Shown: positions 44,654-56,280 of the stretch, in pieces | How positions within the stretch are numbered: the first letter of the stretch is position 1 | How the letters are laid out: each line of letters starts with the position of its first letter | Source of the DNA: Platerodrilus igneus | Lineage: Eukaryota; Arthropoda; Insecta; Coleoptera; Lycidae | Assembly (NCBI GenBank): GCA_036346225.1 | Contig: JARFIW010001256.1 | Coordinates: 124,001 to 188,000, forward strand | DNA length: 64,000 bases | Direction of reading: 5' to 3' | The notes under the pieces: generated by a model | Databases searched by the model: none | What the model saw: the letters and a program-made list of their open reading frames with translations, nothing else | What the model was told of the DNA's origin: nothing | Translations under genes and position numbers: made by a program

Positions 44654-46105
44654 AAGAATTTCACACAATTTACCGCAGTTGTTGTTGAATAGAGACAAAA
44701 TTCTAATTCCACAAAATATTCAGTTAGCGGACCCTACTTTTCATATTCCTTCAAAAATTGATCTTCTCTTAGGACCAGACATCTATTATAGTCTAGTTAC
44801 TGGCGGTATAATAAGACTTCAAAGAAATTTCCTTAGTTTAATTGAAACTAATTTAGGCTATATTGTAGGTGGTCCAATTCCTCAAGAAGCCATATTACAT
44901 ATGGCTAAGCAAAATAATTCCATGGTGACTAATTGTTTCTTTATACAAGATGTCATTCCTGATGACATGTTGCAAAAATTCTGGGAAATAGAAGAAGTTC
45001 CAAACCAAACTAAAATTCGTACTCCGGATGAACAGTTAACTGAAAAAATATTTCTTGAAAGTACTAAAAGATTGCCAGATGATTCGTTTCAAGTAACTTT
45101 ACCATTAAAAAATCGTAGAGAAGATTTAAAGTTAGGCGATTCTTATTTATTGGCAAAAAAGAGGTTTTTAAATTTAGAAAAAGTTTTGAAAAAAATGCTG
45201 ATTTGTTTAAGCAGTATAAGGCCTTTATAGATGAGTATGTTTCACTAAATCATGCTAGATATATTCCATTATCCTTCAAAAATGAGATCAATGAAAACAA
45301 ATATTTTCTTCCCCACCATTGTGTATTAACAGAAGATAGTTGCACAACAAAATTGCGCGTCGTCTTCGATGCAAGTATGAAAACTTCCACAGGTGTTTCG
45401 TGAAATAATATAATGTTTAAAGGGTTTTCTGTCCAACCAGAATTATTTGACATACTATGTCGTTTCCGAACCTTTACGTTTGTTTTAACCTGTGACATAC
45501 AAAAAATGTACAGAATGATTCGAATCAATCCTTCTCAAACGTTTCTCCAGAATATTCTGTGGCGCAACACTCCACAAGAACCGTTGAAGTGCTTAGAACT
45601 TCTAACGGTAACATATGGTACAAATAGCGCTCCATATTTAGCGACCCGTATTTTAAATGAACTAGCATTTCAAAATAAAGAAAAATATCCTCTCACATAA
45701 GATGCACTCCTTTCGCAGTGCTATGTTGATGACATTTTATGTGGTAGTAATTCACTAGACAATTTAACAGAAATGTACAAACAATTGAAAGAGCTTCTAA
45801 ATTCCGCGGATTTTCATATGCATAAATGGTGCTTTAACGATTTTCAATTTCTCAAACAGGTTATACAAAATATTTCTCAAGATCATGTAGAGATCAACGT
45901 TGATCATACTTCTAATAAAGTTTTAGGTATTTCTTGGGATCCAAATTCGGATCAATTTTCAGTTTCACTTCCACAAATTTCAAGGGAACACTCAATAACT
46001 AAACGTACAGTGTTGTCTCAAATAGCGCAAATGTTTGATCCATTGGGATTAATTTCTCCTTGTCAGATACCAATGTTGTTCTATGAAGATTGTATATGGA
46101 TCTGA
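44654..46105 (+). pseudogene. BEL protease end and reverse transcriptase
   Basis: From 44654 the frame reads RISHNLPQLLLNRDKI, then the linker DLLLGPDIYYSLV and GYIVGG (about 44755-44880). RT pieces follow: YFLPHHCVLTEDSCTTKLRVVFDAS (45300-45375), FVLTCDIQKMYRMIRI (45478-45530) and YVDDILCGSN with catalytic Asps at about 45729-45734. Then comes LGISWDPNSDQFSV, and RTVLSQIAQMFDPLGLISPC (about 46005-46065). Breaks: a frameshift near 45200, TGA at about 45401, TAA at about 45698. The frame ends at 46105 in the segment before RNase H. Confidence 0.9.
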
Positions 46106-46547
46106 AGCGACTCTATGGCGGGTTTACACTTGAAATTGAAGGCAATCATTTTTTCAAACTTTAAAAATTTTTTGCTTAGTGTACTCAAACCCAATATTTC
46201 GAACATCAATAAGTCAAAATCACCTTCAATTTATGTCATAAATGTCAAACTTGAAGTTTTTATTATTTTGACAACGATCCTAGGTCATGGATCGAAACGT
46301 AAATAAAGATGATTTTAAAAACTATGAGTGGTTTAATTCCCAAAAAAGATTAAGAAGAATTTAATTCTTAATTAAGTATGTATTACTAATCCTTCATTTT
46401 GAATTTTTTACTTTTATATGAAAACCAGCTCTCTATTAATATTAAAAAGTGTGACCTTGTTACAGAAACTAATTTCCTTTTCTTTTGTACATAATCGCTC
46501 AACAAATGGTGTTACAAAACGCATGGTACCATAATATTCAATACTGT
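46106..46547. other. Post-BEL spacer
   Basis: A few residues of the region after RT may remain to about 46320. Then A/T-rich sequence without features continues to the minus-strand exon. No 3' LTR is seen. Confidence 0.45.
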
Positions 46548-46808
46548 TTATTTAGTGTGGCCATTACCACCAACGTCTTTAGAAGTAGCTGATACTCCAG
46601 AAGAATGACCTCGAACTTTCTCTCAAAACCAAGGGTTGAAGTTTATGACTCGTGGCGGCATAAACTTTTCAATCAATGCCGACATAAAATAACACAGTAT
46701 AATGCAAATAATAAGCAGACATAATACCCCTGCCATAAATACTGTTATTTTTATTATGAAAAACGTAAACGCCGTTTGATGTAGATTTATGATTCTTTCC
46801 GGGACCAT
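46548..46808 (-). CDS. Possible terminal exon of a small single-pass membrane protein, with in-frame TGA
   Basis: The minus-strand ATG at 46808 begins a 61-codon frame with a hydrophobic segment of about 30 residues (about 14-45: FFIIKITVFMAGVLCLLIIC onward) and a polar end PPRVINFNPWF. A TGA is at 46625-46623. The same frame continues 25 more codons (EKVRGHSSGVSATSKDVGG...) to a TAA at 46550-46548 that overlaps an AATAAA signal. Upstream a pyrimidine-rich tract ends in TATCAG right before the ATG, fitting a 3' splice site. Composition is unlike the repeats around it. I do not recognise the family. It may be a host exon, with readthrough or a C-to-T change (CGA to TGA), or a pseudogene. Confidence 0.5.
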
Positions 46809-46819
46809 CTGATATTGTC

Positions 46820-47233
46820 TTTTAAAAGAAATAATAATAATAATAAAGATAAACTGACAAACAGCTTTTTGTTTGTACTGTATAAGAAACTAGCAACACC
46901 TTATTGTATTGATAATCTTTTTATACTTACTAAAACTAAAATAAAAGTAATCGCAAATATCGTGTGATATCGTTCTTGCACGGTAAAATGACATTAGTAA
47001 AAATCATCAATTATTAACACATTCTAAATTTTAGAAGTGGCTTTCAATTTGTTAAAGAGAGTGCGTATTGAAAAATCAAACCTGGACAAATAGTATTAAT
47101 ATGATTTATGCTACTAAAATCTAAAACAAATTAATGTTGGGTTTATTTGAAAGTAGCAGCTACTAAATATAAAAACTACATTAAACATTTAAATTGTTGT
47201 AGTTGAACGTACTAGTTGTTTAAAAATCAAAAT
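46820..47233. other. No recognisable feature
   Basis: A/T-rich sequence with a short (ATT)n run at about 46832-46845, which could be the pyrimidine tract of an intron on the minus strand. Confidence 0.4.
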
Positions 47234-47376
47234 GTCGAACCGGTTCGGTTCGGTTCGAAAACCGAACCGAACCGGAGTATATTTTTTCGAACCGAACCTC
47301 AAACCGAATCGGACTAAAAAGTTTTCGAACCGAACCGAACCTAGGCCAAGGTTCGGTTCGGTTCGGTTTGAATCCA
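47234..47376. repeat. (GGTTC)n / (GAACC)n pentanucleotide array with inversions
   Basis: Runs of GGTTC switch to GAACC several times, for example near 47240-47270 and 47325-47370, so the array can fold into hairpins. The intervening A/T-rich bits are about 20-40 bp. Confidence 0.85.
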
Positions 47377-47714
47377 TCACTAATTAAATGTGTGACTAAA
47401 TAAGCTTCACTAAGGTGGTGGGCTAGTCTAATATAATAACGTGTTACGCTGTATAATATTACTAAGTATTAGATATGAGCTTTTTAAAGAAAACCAGTAA
47501 AACAAATTAGTAGCAACAAAATTCTTGAATGAACTAAGAGTTTTCGGATAAATGTAACAATTTTAAGAATTAGGCGCAATAAGCGCAATAACGGTATTCA
47601 TTTCTTACTAGTATAAAAATGAAGATAATTAACAAAAGTCAGGTTGAAATCAAAAGAAGTTATATCGCTGACAACGGTGGCATTTGATTTTTTGTGGCGA
47701 TAAATTTGTATAAA
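47377..47714. other. No recognisable feature
   Basis: A/T-rich spacer with no frame or terminal repeat. Confidence 0.45.
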
Positions 47715-48186
47715 TTCATCATCATCATCATTAGGTTTTCAATTCTGGAACTGGTTAGATTTGTACCCGCATTGTTTCCTATTTTGAGTTAACATACACA
47801 TTTCCCTGAATTTTGCACAGTCTGCATCTATCACTATCTGCGTGGAAAGGTCTGATCTCGATCTACCTCTACTTCCTTTTTTCCTATTTCTGCTTGTAAT
47901 ATATCCTGTAATATTCCCCAAAAATGCCTTAGAACGTATCCTGCCCTTCTGTTCCTCCATTTTCTTTTTTTCCACAGATATCTGTATTCCTCTACTATTT
48001 CTATAACCTATTTGTTATTAACCTTGTCTGTCCATGCTATCATCATTATACTCTGAAGCACAACATTCCAGAAGGCTTCTATCTCTTTCTGTCTGCTTTT
48101 CCTACTGCACCTATTTCATAGACGTACTGTGCTGTACTCCACACATATGTTTCTTGTCTCTGTGTTTGTTGTCTTTGAACATAACC

Positions 48187-48487
48187 TTACATGTAATTTT
48201 TTTTCCAATGCTCCACCCTAAGGTACTACATTGGCCAGGAAGCGAGTTTTTTTACCTGGAAAAATGTGGAATTTTGCCGAACCCTTGCTGTTCCAAGCAA
48301 GGTAGGGATCTTTAACGTGCGTGACAACACTCACACACGGGACCTCCATTTTACCTCTCATCCGAAAGAGGGTGTATTTTTTGTGAAAAATGCTCGCCTA
48401 ACATTTTTCAAGCGGACCGTGTCGGGATTCGAACCCGGGACCTTGGGCGTAGTAGTCACACACATACCACTACGCCACGGAGCCGCC
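48187..48487 (-). mobile_element. tRNA-derived SINE, copy 1
   Basis: On the minus strand it begins GGCGGCTCCGTGGCGTAGTGG (A-box region) and has GGTTCGAATCC (B box) about 50 bp in. The body ends with the CCAATG...CATTGG hairpin, an A run and TTACATGTAA. The 15-bp duplication TCTTTGAACATAACC is at 48172-48186 and 48488-48502. Length is 301 bp. Confidence 0.95.
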
Positions 48488-48596
48488 TCTTTGAACATAA
48501 CCGCCGTTCTTTCTTGTTAGATGTAATTTGATCACCTTCTATTGTTTTATAGTTGTATACCCTGTTTCCCCGATATTTAGTAGTATGTGAATGGAA

Positions 48597-48866
48597 GGCG
48601 GCTCCGTTGCATAGTGGGTATGCGTGTGACTACTACGCCCATGGTTCTGGGTTCGAATTCTGAGTGTTTTTTACAAAAATATGCCCTCGTTCGGATGAGA
48701 GGTAAAATGGAAGTCCCAAGTGTGTGTTGTCTCGCATGTTAAAGATTCCCACCTTGCTTGGAACAGCAAGAGTTCCGCAAAACTCAAAATTTTTCAAGTA
48801 AAAAATCTCGCTTCCTGGTCTATGCAGTACCTTCGGGTGGAGCATTGGAAAAATCACATGTAGGGT
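48597..48866 (+). mobile_element. tRNA-derived SINE, copy 2
   Basis: It starts GGCGGCTCCGTTGCATAGTGG, with B box GGTTCGAATTC at about 48650. The body matches copy 1 with small deletions, and the hairpin is at about 48819-48848 with a TTCG loop. Flanks share GTATGT (about 48582 and 48864), the degraded remains of a duplication. Confidence 0.88.
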
Positions 48867-49220
48867 ATGTTGCTCGGGTAAGCAGCCGTGGATGCCAAGT
48901 TCCTTCAGCACTTGAATATTTGTCAAATTAATAGTTTTGCAATATATCATTTCGCATAATCAACATTAGTTAAAAATATTTCACAACCAACACCTGTAGT
49001 TGTTTATAATAAACATCAGATTTAAGTGCACTTATTTTTTCATCATTAGATTTTCTGTCTTGAAACTGGTTGGACGTGCAACTTCAATTATTTATGTTCT
49101 GAGCTATCCTACATAGTTCCCTCAAATTTCCACAGCAGCTTATATACAGCTCGGTTTACCTTCTATTGTTTTCTAATTTATGCCCTATTTTACCGAGATG
49201 TGGAGGTATGTGAAGAGGGA

Positions 49221-49525
49221 GGCGGCTCCGTGGCGTAGTTGGTATGCGTGTACGACTACGCCCAAGGATCCGGGTTCGAATTCCGACACGGTTTGCTTGA
49301 AAAATGTTAGGCGAGCATTTTTCACAAAAATACGCCCTCCTTTGGATGGGAGGTAAAATGGAGGTCCCGCGTGTGAGTGTTGTCACGCACGTTAAAGATC
49401 CCTACCTTGCTTGTAATAGCAAGGGTCTGCAAAATTCAAAACGTTTCAGGTAAAAAAAAACTCGTTTCCTGGCCAATGTAGTACCTTCGGGTGAAGCATT
49501 GAAAAATCAGATGTAGGGGGGGGGC
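49221..49525 (+). mobile_element. tRNA-derived SINE, copy 3
   Basis: It starts GGCGGCTCCGTGGCGTAGTTGG, with B box GGTTCGAATTCC at about 49271. The hairpin is at 49473-49501, followed by A and G runs. The duplication GGTATGTGAAGAGGG (49205-49219) is matched at 49526-49539 with small changes. Confidence 0.9.
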
Positions 49526-49734
49526 GGTATGTGAAAGGGGTTAAGGAGCCTGTGGCTGCCAAGGACTCCCCAACACTTAGACATTTGCCGAATTAATAGT
49601 TTTCTAGTGAATACTTTCGTACAATTAACATTTGTTGAGAATATTGCAAGACCAATACCTGTAGTTGTTTATAGTAATCATCATCATCATAATTCATAAA
49701 AATTAAATTGCTCTCCCTCTTGAGCAAGATGTAG

Positions 49735-50290
49735 TTGTTGGAAATTAACTATCGGGTCAAAGTCTTATAACTTTTGGACAATTTGTTCGGCGAAGGATGA
49801 CTTATATTGACGGCTGTTGTCTGTAGAGCATTTAAACTTTGCTATGTGATTTTTGATGCATGTAGCAAGCGATCTACTTGCTTAAACTATATAGATGACA
49901 TCGCAAGAGTTGCAATAAAGTTGATAAATCTCTGACTTTTGTTGTTTTGAAATGGGGGTCTGTATTTTGACTAAATTATCCTTAAGTTTATTCTGTGGTA
50001 AAGATGACTTTTATACTGTTTTGGCTCAACAAGTTTCTTATTTTAATTAAAAGACTGCTCATGTAAGGTATAGGATAAAAATAGTAATCTTCTCCTAGGG
50101 GGATAAGGGAAGATTTGTGGAAATAGAAGTTCTACAACGGATTTTTCGGAAAAATTGTTGTATTATTGGATGTGGGTAGCCATTAGAGGCGGCAACTTGA
50201 CGAATGATATTAATTTCCTTTTGGAAATCTATCTGATCTATGGGGATAAAGCAGCCTGTGGAATAAAAAATGGAAAACGATTAGTTTTTG
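49735..50290 (-). pseudogene. Penelope-like element 3' part, minus strand
   Basis: On the minus strand, decayed sequence matches the RT end and GIY-YIG region of the plus-strand copy at 51840-52360: INIIRQVAASNGYPH-like, then YQLYCNSCDVIYI. Many stops. Confidence 0.75.
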
Positions 50291-52470
50291 ACTGATTGAG
50301 GACAAAATTGCCTGCCCAACAATACTCAAGCTAAGAAGCTAAGAAGACTTGGCTAAAAGAAACCATCCATTATTGGTATTACAAACGATATCATATCAAC
50401 TTGGAATTATATCCTTTACATTTATATCTCTCGAACGAATTCCACTTTTCCAGTAAAAAGATTTAGAAAGTAGAATCCGTTTTCGTGTTTTATTTTTTGG
50501 AAACTAACTGTATAAAAAACTAAACAATAAAATCAAATTGCTACGAAAAAAACAAGTCAGCCATTATTGTAACACTCAAAATAAAGGTACAGATTACAAA
50601 TCTTACCTTGGCATTCTTAACCTAACACCATTTTCAACCATTGAGAAATGAACTTTTAAATAAAGGCCTCAGATACAACCTACCTAATAAGACCAGTCCA
50701 CGTTAAATTGACAAATTGGCAACCAGTATGGATATAGCTCGTTAACAACATCAAAATTAATGACCTTTCTGTAGTTAGAAGCAGTTGTGCAACAGTGATT
50801 ACAAAATATTCGTCATATTTTTCAAAAACTACGAAGCCATTAATTGGCCCACACCCCAATATAAATACTCTAGTTCAAAACTATAGATCACAACATTTTA
50901 TTTTCAAAGACCGATAAAGGCAATTTTTTAGTCATTTAAAATAAAGCTAACTACATAAAAAACCGAAGACTTTTTTACACACCGACGATTTTGAAGTTCT
51001 AAAAAATGACCCTTCACATACCTAAATTCTGCAGCTTCTTAGAAACGATGATAAAATCATTTTCATATATTTTACAGTATTAACACCTCTTCATACTTTT
51101 TAATCAGCATGAACCCAAGTGTCACTAGCTTTCCCAAGGTACATAAAACTGGCATTCTCATCCGCCCAATTTGCTCTTTTACAAACATTCCGGCTTGAAA
51201 CCTACCTAAATGGTTACTTGAGACCTTAAAAAAGCATATTCCTTTTGATAATGGATATTCGATCAAAAATTCTCCCGAATTGGTCATATACCTAAAAAAT
51301 TTTCAACTGCCCAAGATTTTACTCTTCTATCCCTAGTAACCGATGACCCGTGCAACTATATTTTAACCATATCAAAAACAGCTTTAAAACAAAACTTTTT
51401 CATTTTCAACAAGGCATTCTACTCCCAAAAATAAGGTATAGCTTTGGTATCGAAGTTATCCCCATACTTAGCCGAAATTTTTCTTAACAATTTAGAAACC
51501 ACAACTTTCCAAAGTTCATCTATCGCTAAACATGTCAGGTTGTGGAAAAGATTGTATACGATATTTTTATCATTTTCGAAGGCTTTACAGAAGTTTTTAA
51601 CGACCATATCAGTTAAGCAATTAATAAGCAAAAATAACACTCACAGTTGAGTTTGCAGTAAACAACGTTTTCTTTTAAATTTGCTGTTGACCACATACCC
51701 AAATAAGATCAAATTTAGCATTTATAGAAAACCTGCGACGACAGACAATATTACTTTCTTCGAAAGTAATCACCCAATCAGTAAAAAATTAACGCCCTCC
51801 ATTGTGTATTTGGTAGACTGTTCAATATCCCCATGGACCAGCCAGATTTCCAAAAGGAATTTAATATCATTCGTCAAGTCGCCGCCTCTAATGGCTACCC
51901 ACATTCAATAATACAAAAAGCCTTACAAAAAGTCTGCCGTAGAACATGCATTTCGAAAAAGCTTACCTCTATCTCCCAAGAAAAAGCCTCCTATTTTTAT
52001 CCTACATCTTACCTGGGCAACCTTTCAATTAAAATAAAAAACTTATTGAGCCAAAATAGTATAAAAGTTATTTTTATCACAGACAAAAACTTGAGGATAA
52101 CTTAGTCAAAATAAAGATCCAATTTCAAAACTACAAAAATCGGAGATTTATAAACTTTATTGCAACTCTTGCGATGCCATCTACATAGATTAAGCAGGTA
52201 GATCGCTTGCTACACGCATCAAAGAACACATGGGAGAGTTCAAATACATAACAGTCAACAGCCACCAATTTAAGTTATTCTTTGCCGAACACATTGTCGA
52301 AAAGTTACATGATTTTGAACTAATATTTAATTTCTAACACTTAAATTTCGCTCAAAAAGAAAAGCAACTTAATTTTTATGGTTTTTACAAATACATTGTC
52401 ACAAAAAATCAAATGCCAACGTTGTCAATAATATAACTTCCTTTGACTATAACCTTATGTCAATAAAAAA
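50291..52470 (+). mobile_element. Penelope-like element, decayed, plus strand
   Basis: Pieces in several frames follow the PLE order. An N-terminal LNKGLRYNLP motif (about 50655) is followed by PKVHKTGILIRP (about 51135-51170), RT core VSKLSPYLAEIFLNNLE (about 51447-51500) and HPISKKLTPSI (about 51772). Then FNIPMDQPDFQKEFNIIRQVA (about 51820-51885) and a GIY-YIG-like IYKLYCNSCDAIYI (about 52151-52192), with a stop in place of the Gly-Gln after the motif. It is heavily mutated and forms an inverted pair with 49735-50290. Confidence 0.8.
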
Positions 52471-52479
52471 TCTACAGAG

Positions 52480-53411
52480 TATGTATTGATCGACCAACCA
52501 GTAAATGTCTAGGTGATAGGAATCTTGGTAGCCGCAGGTTGCGGAACCCCCTTCACAAACCACTGAATATCCCTTAAATAGAGCATATATTTAGAAAACA
52601 ATAGAAGGGGAACCGAGCTGTATCTAGGCTGTAAAAATGTCAAGGAACTGTGTAGGCTAGCTCGGAATAGAAATCAGTGGAGGTACGCGTCCAACCAGTT
52701 CCAAGACGAAAAATGTAATGACGAAAAAATAATTGCACTTAAACCTGTTGATTATTATAAACAACTGTTTTGCAAAATTTTCAACTAATCTTGATTGTGC
52801 GAAAGGATTTATTGAAAAGCTATTAATTCGGCAAATGTCTGTGTTGGGGAATCTTGGTAGCCACAGACTGTTTAAACTCCTTCACATACCTTTAAATATA
52901 GCTGAAATAGGGTTTTTGTTTACAAAACCAGAGAAGAGGAACCGAGCGAGAAAGAGTAGTGATTATGTTTGAAACAACAAACATAGAAACAAGAAAAAAA
53001 ATGTTAAAAGCATATGTGTAGAGCGCAGTACTACGTCTATGAAATAAAGGCAGTATGAGAATCAGACTAGAAAAGGAAAAACCCTTTGGAATGTTATGTT
53101 TCAAATGTATGTTGATGATAGCATGGACAGACAAAATTAAGGTTATGGAAATAGTAGGGGAATAAAGATGTCTCTGTAAAACAAGAAAATTGGAGAAATA
53201 GAAGGCATGCTACGTTCTAAGACATTTTTGGGGAATAGTGCGGGCTATATTACAAGGAGATATAGGAAAAAGGAGAGGTGGATGTAGACTTAGAACAGAC
53301 TATTGTACGCAGCTAGTGAAATGTGCAGATTGTGGGAGGTTCAGGGAAATCTGTTAGGTTAGGTCGAAATAGGAAGCACTGGACTGAAGACTTAATAATG
53401 ATGATGATGAA
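52480..53411 (+). mobile_element. LINE family 1 tails, two head-to-tail units, plus strand
   Basis: The first unit is 52480-52730, ending CCAACCAGTTCCAAGACG. The second is 52733-53411. It starts with the leader (GCACTTAAACCTG), keeps the LINE C-terminal coding region (WTDKIKVMEIVGE at about 53113-53160, GKRRGGCRLRTDYCTQ at about 53267-53315) and ends in (GAT)n at 53398-53411. Confidence 0.8.
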
Positions 53412-55732
53412 TTTTGTTTATTAGTTACAGGTTACAATTAAATAGATTTTTTAAATTCTTGGTTTCTTTTTCCATGATGAACTTATTGTATCGATTGTCA
53501 ATAAATTCGACATTTAATAAGCAGGTCGATTTTAAATTAACGAATAAATACAAATATGACGTTTTAAGGGGGTCATTGTAGTTTTATATCCAATGTGTGA
53601 TAGACGTCTAAAAGCAAATCCAAGGTGAACATTAGAGAATAAGATTTTGAGCCGGTCTACAAAATTTCCGATACGTTCGTTAGAAAGCCCGTGATCAATA
53701 ATGCAAATCTAGTAAGTTTCATATTTTTTGGATTAAATAAAAAAGTTATAGAAGAAAGAGAATCATGGCAAATTTCAGTATTTTTGCGATAACTCAAAAA
53801 CGGGTTGATATATCTTAGATTTCTTTCTAGATTCTTGGAAGACGTAAAAAGGCAACTTTCATCTAATACGCTGTATCTCTTATAGTTTCGGATATCGCAA
53901 TGATATGTACTGTAAGAGTGAACACCCGGTATATTTAATAAAGGTTAAAATTAAAAAGTGTTGTAGTTCGAATATGATTCCTTTAATAGGACAAGGGTGG
54001 CAATTAGCTTCTTGCATAGAGCGTCAAAATTACTAAAACTGACTTTGGTAGTTACCGATGACCGCTGTGGCATAGTGTATGGAAAAACACCGGTGCTCAT
54101 CATAACAATGAAAATGCTAAACGTAAATGTTTAATTTTTCAAAATTATCTGTAGGTAACTATTTTAACCGTTTTCCGGTTAGTATTTGCATTAACTTACA
54201 GTCTCTCCAAGTAGGTTAGTTCTAAAGTAAAACGTTTCTCCATAAGTTCTCAGTATACCCGGCTGCAATTTTCCAAGCTATATAATAGCAATATAGACAT
54301 TATTTTGCAATGAATCCAATATTTATGTTTTATATTGTCAAGAGCTCGACTAGCTCGTAATATCCCAATAATAATAATAGAATAATAATAATAACAATGA
54401 GGGAACTAACAAATACTCTACATCTAATAATGGATGTCTTACTTTCTAATCAGTCTTACGTGCTGTAATAATGTTCTATTGTTCTGGTTGTCCGAAGGCC
54501 AGTTCTTTTGTGATTTTGTGTATGACTGTACAAGGTACTTACTTCCTACAATAATCGTGCGTTGTTGCTTATTACACATAGATAAAGACGGACGGTAGGT
54601 ATTATTATGGTACGCTGGTTGCGCGCCTATTCCATTTGGTAATTGTTGCGTAACAGAAACTTACAATTAACTTTAACCATTTTTCACTTTGTTTAAGATT
54701 AAACGTTGCTTCTTCATAAATAACTATAAATAAATACATACAGGGTAGCCCACTAGAGCGAGGAAGTCCAATATCTCCTCTAATATGCTATACATTAAAA
54801 AATGTTTCAAATAAAAGTTGTAAGATGCGCACCATTGCGTATTTGTAAAATATTTTTAAACATCAGGGTGTTTGGACTGCAGATAATTTTTTTTATTGAA
54901 CCCCTATATTTTATATAGCATTTCGATTGCTCCCTTTAAATGCTCTATGAGCATATTTTTGTTTTTTATTTTAAATGCAGAGTTGCCAAGTTATGAGTTT
55001 ATAATATGAAGTTTCTGAAAAAAAAACATTGATTAAAAAATATGTGGGTTTGTTCAGTTCAATATTTTGAGAGAATATTTGGTACATAAATAAACAAAGA
55101 TCTTTCCTTGCTAAACATGCAAATGTTTGACGATTTAGCAGCGTGTTTGAAATCATTCCTAAACTTTTGCCAATTTCGAATAGCAAAAACTTTGTTATTT
55201 TAAATAGAATACCCTGTATATTATTTTGCAGGTAGGTAAAGCTATCAAATCTCTTCATTTCATGTCTATATCGTATGACTTTTAAAACTATTAGTTCCTG
55301 AGAAATTGCGGATTATGTTGAAAAATTGATGTTTTTCTTAAGTAAGTTGTTATTTTTATAAACATGTTAATTAAACATGACGTTAATATTTTTAAGTTTG
55401 GTAATGACAGTATGATATTTGAAATTGAATCAAAAGAGAACACGTTTTGTAAAAAAACTAACGAATTGAAATAGTTTTAAATAAAATCAAATAGCTGTAC
55501 GCAAAAATTATGAGTGTTTTTATTCTGGATTGTTATCAAAATTACTACTTTACACATCTTTGGTTGCTATAATATTTATGTCATATGATAAATATAACAT
55601 TTTCAATATATTTGTAGCAATTTTTTTATATACAACGCGTTTCGAGACCTTGCACCAAAGGAGGAAATAGAACAACAATTCGAACCTCACAAAGCGAGCG
55701 CCATTGTAGCGGTTCTACATTATTAATTATAA
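53412..55732. other. Non-coding, with a possible small MITE
   Basis: No coding motif is seen. CAGGGTA at 54741 and its inverse TACCCTG ending at 55216, both next to TA, could bound a 476-bp mariner-type MITE, but the arms match for only about 7 bp. AATAAT repeats occur at about 54365-54395. Confidence 0.4.
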
Positions 55733-56280
55733 TAATGAACACGTCTAAAATAATTATTGAGATTTTAATCATTAATGCACATGACACGCGGTAATTCAGA
55801 ATTTCAAACGGATTTGAAACTTTTACGCGTACGAAATGGAAAGATTAAAAATCAGTATGCCGACGGCTAACTTGACTATTACACCAGGGGAGAGTTTGAG
55901 ATGGGTACGGTTGAAATATTCTTTGCTAAAGTGAAAACAAAATAAATTAAACTTTAACGCCCCTGTATCTAGCAAGTAATAATTAAAAATTTATAATTTT
56001 AGAGTAGATACAGAAACCCTTTTGGAGTAGATAATTTTAAAATTTTCAATTTAACCTCTTGGAAAATTGATCAGACCAGAATAACAATGCTTCTATTCTA
56101 TAATAACTAATTTGTATCGAGTAACAATATTTAACAAATAAATAATTTAACATATTTTAGTTATTTAAAAAACAATTTGTTGAACAAAATTTCATTACAT
56201 TATAGATAAATAAGTATCAGATCTGACAGTCACGTACAAGTTTAATATAAAACAGTAATTTAAGCGATATAAAAAAACTA
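55733..56280. repeat. ~550-bp direct repeat, copy 1
   Basis: It shares with 63420-63970 the landmarks TTTTACGCGTAC, GCTAACTTGACTATTAC, GAAACCCTT and CAGATCTGACAGTCA in the same order and spacing, roughly three-quarters identical by eye. No coding or terminal repeats are seen. Confidence 0.75.

Larger units (their letters stand above)
41641..46320 (+). mobile_element. BEL/Pao retrotransposon, 3'-truncated, split by a palindromic element
   Basis: The order is gag (41641-43107), A17-type protease (about 43054-43369 continuing at 44663), and RT to about 46105. RNase H and integrase are absent. Removing the 43370-44653 insertion restores continuity of the protease frame. In-frame stops and frameshifts are few, so the element is younger than the gypsy relics. 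Confidence 0.9.
47715..49690 (-). mobile_element. LINE family 1 3' ends in head-to-tail units, minus strand, with three SINE insertions
   Basis: On the minus strand a unit consists of a leader (GGCAAATGTC..., then TTGGTAGCC and CTGCTTAACCCCCTTCACATACC), optional LINE C-terminal coding sequence, and a tail ending AACCAGTTCCAAGACGG then (GATGAT)n. Unit one covers 49030-47715 and retains coding traces. Unit two covers 49690-49045 and is short. SINEs at 48187-48487, 48597-48866 and 49221-49525 interrupt them. Confidence 0.8.

Noticed and set aside
48420..48487. tRNA gene on the minus strand
   Set aside because: The tRNA-like head is followed by a SINE body and flanked by a 15-bp target duplication, so it is a SINE.
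54741..55216. Mariner-type MITE bounded by CAGGGTA/TACCCTG
   Set aside because: The inverted ends match for only about 7 bp, too little to claim an element.
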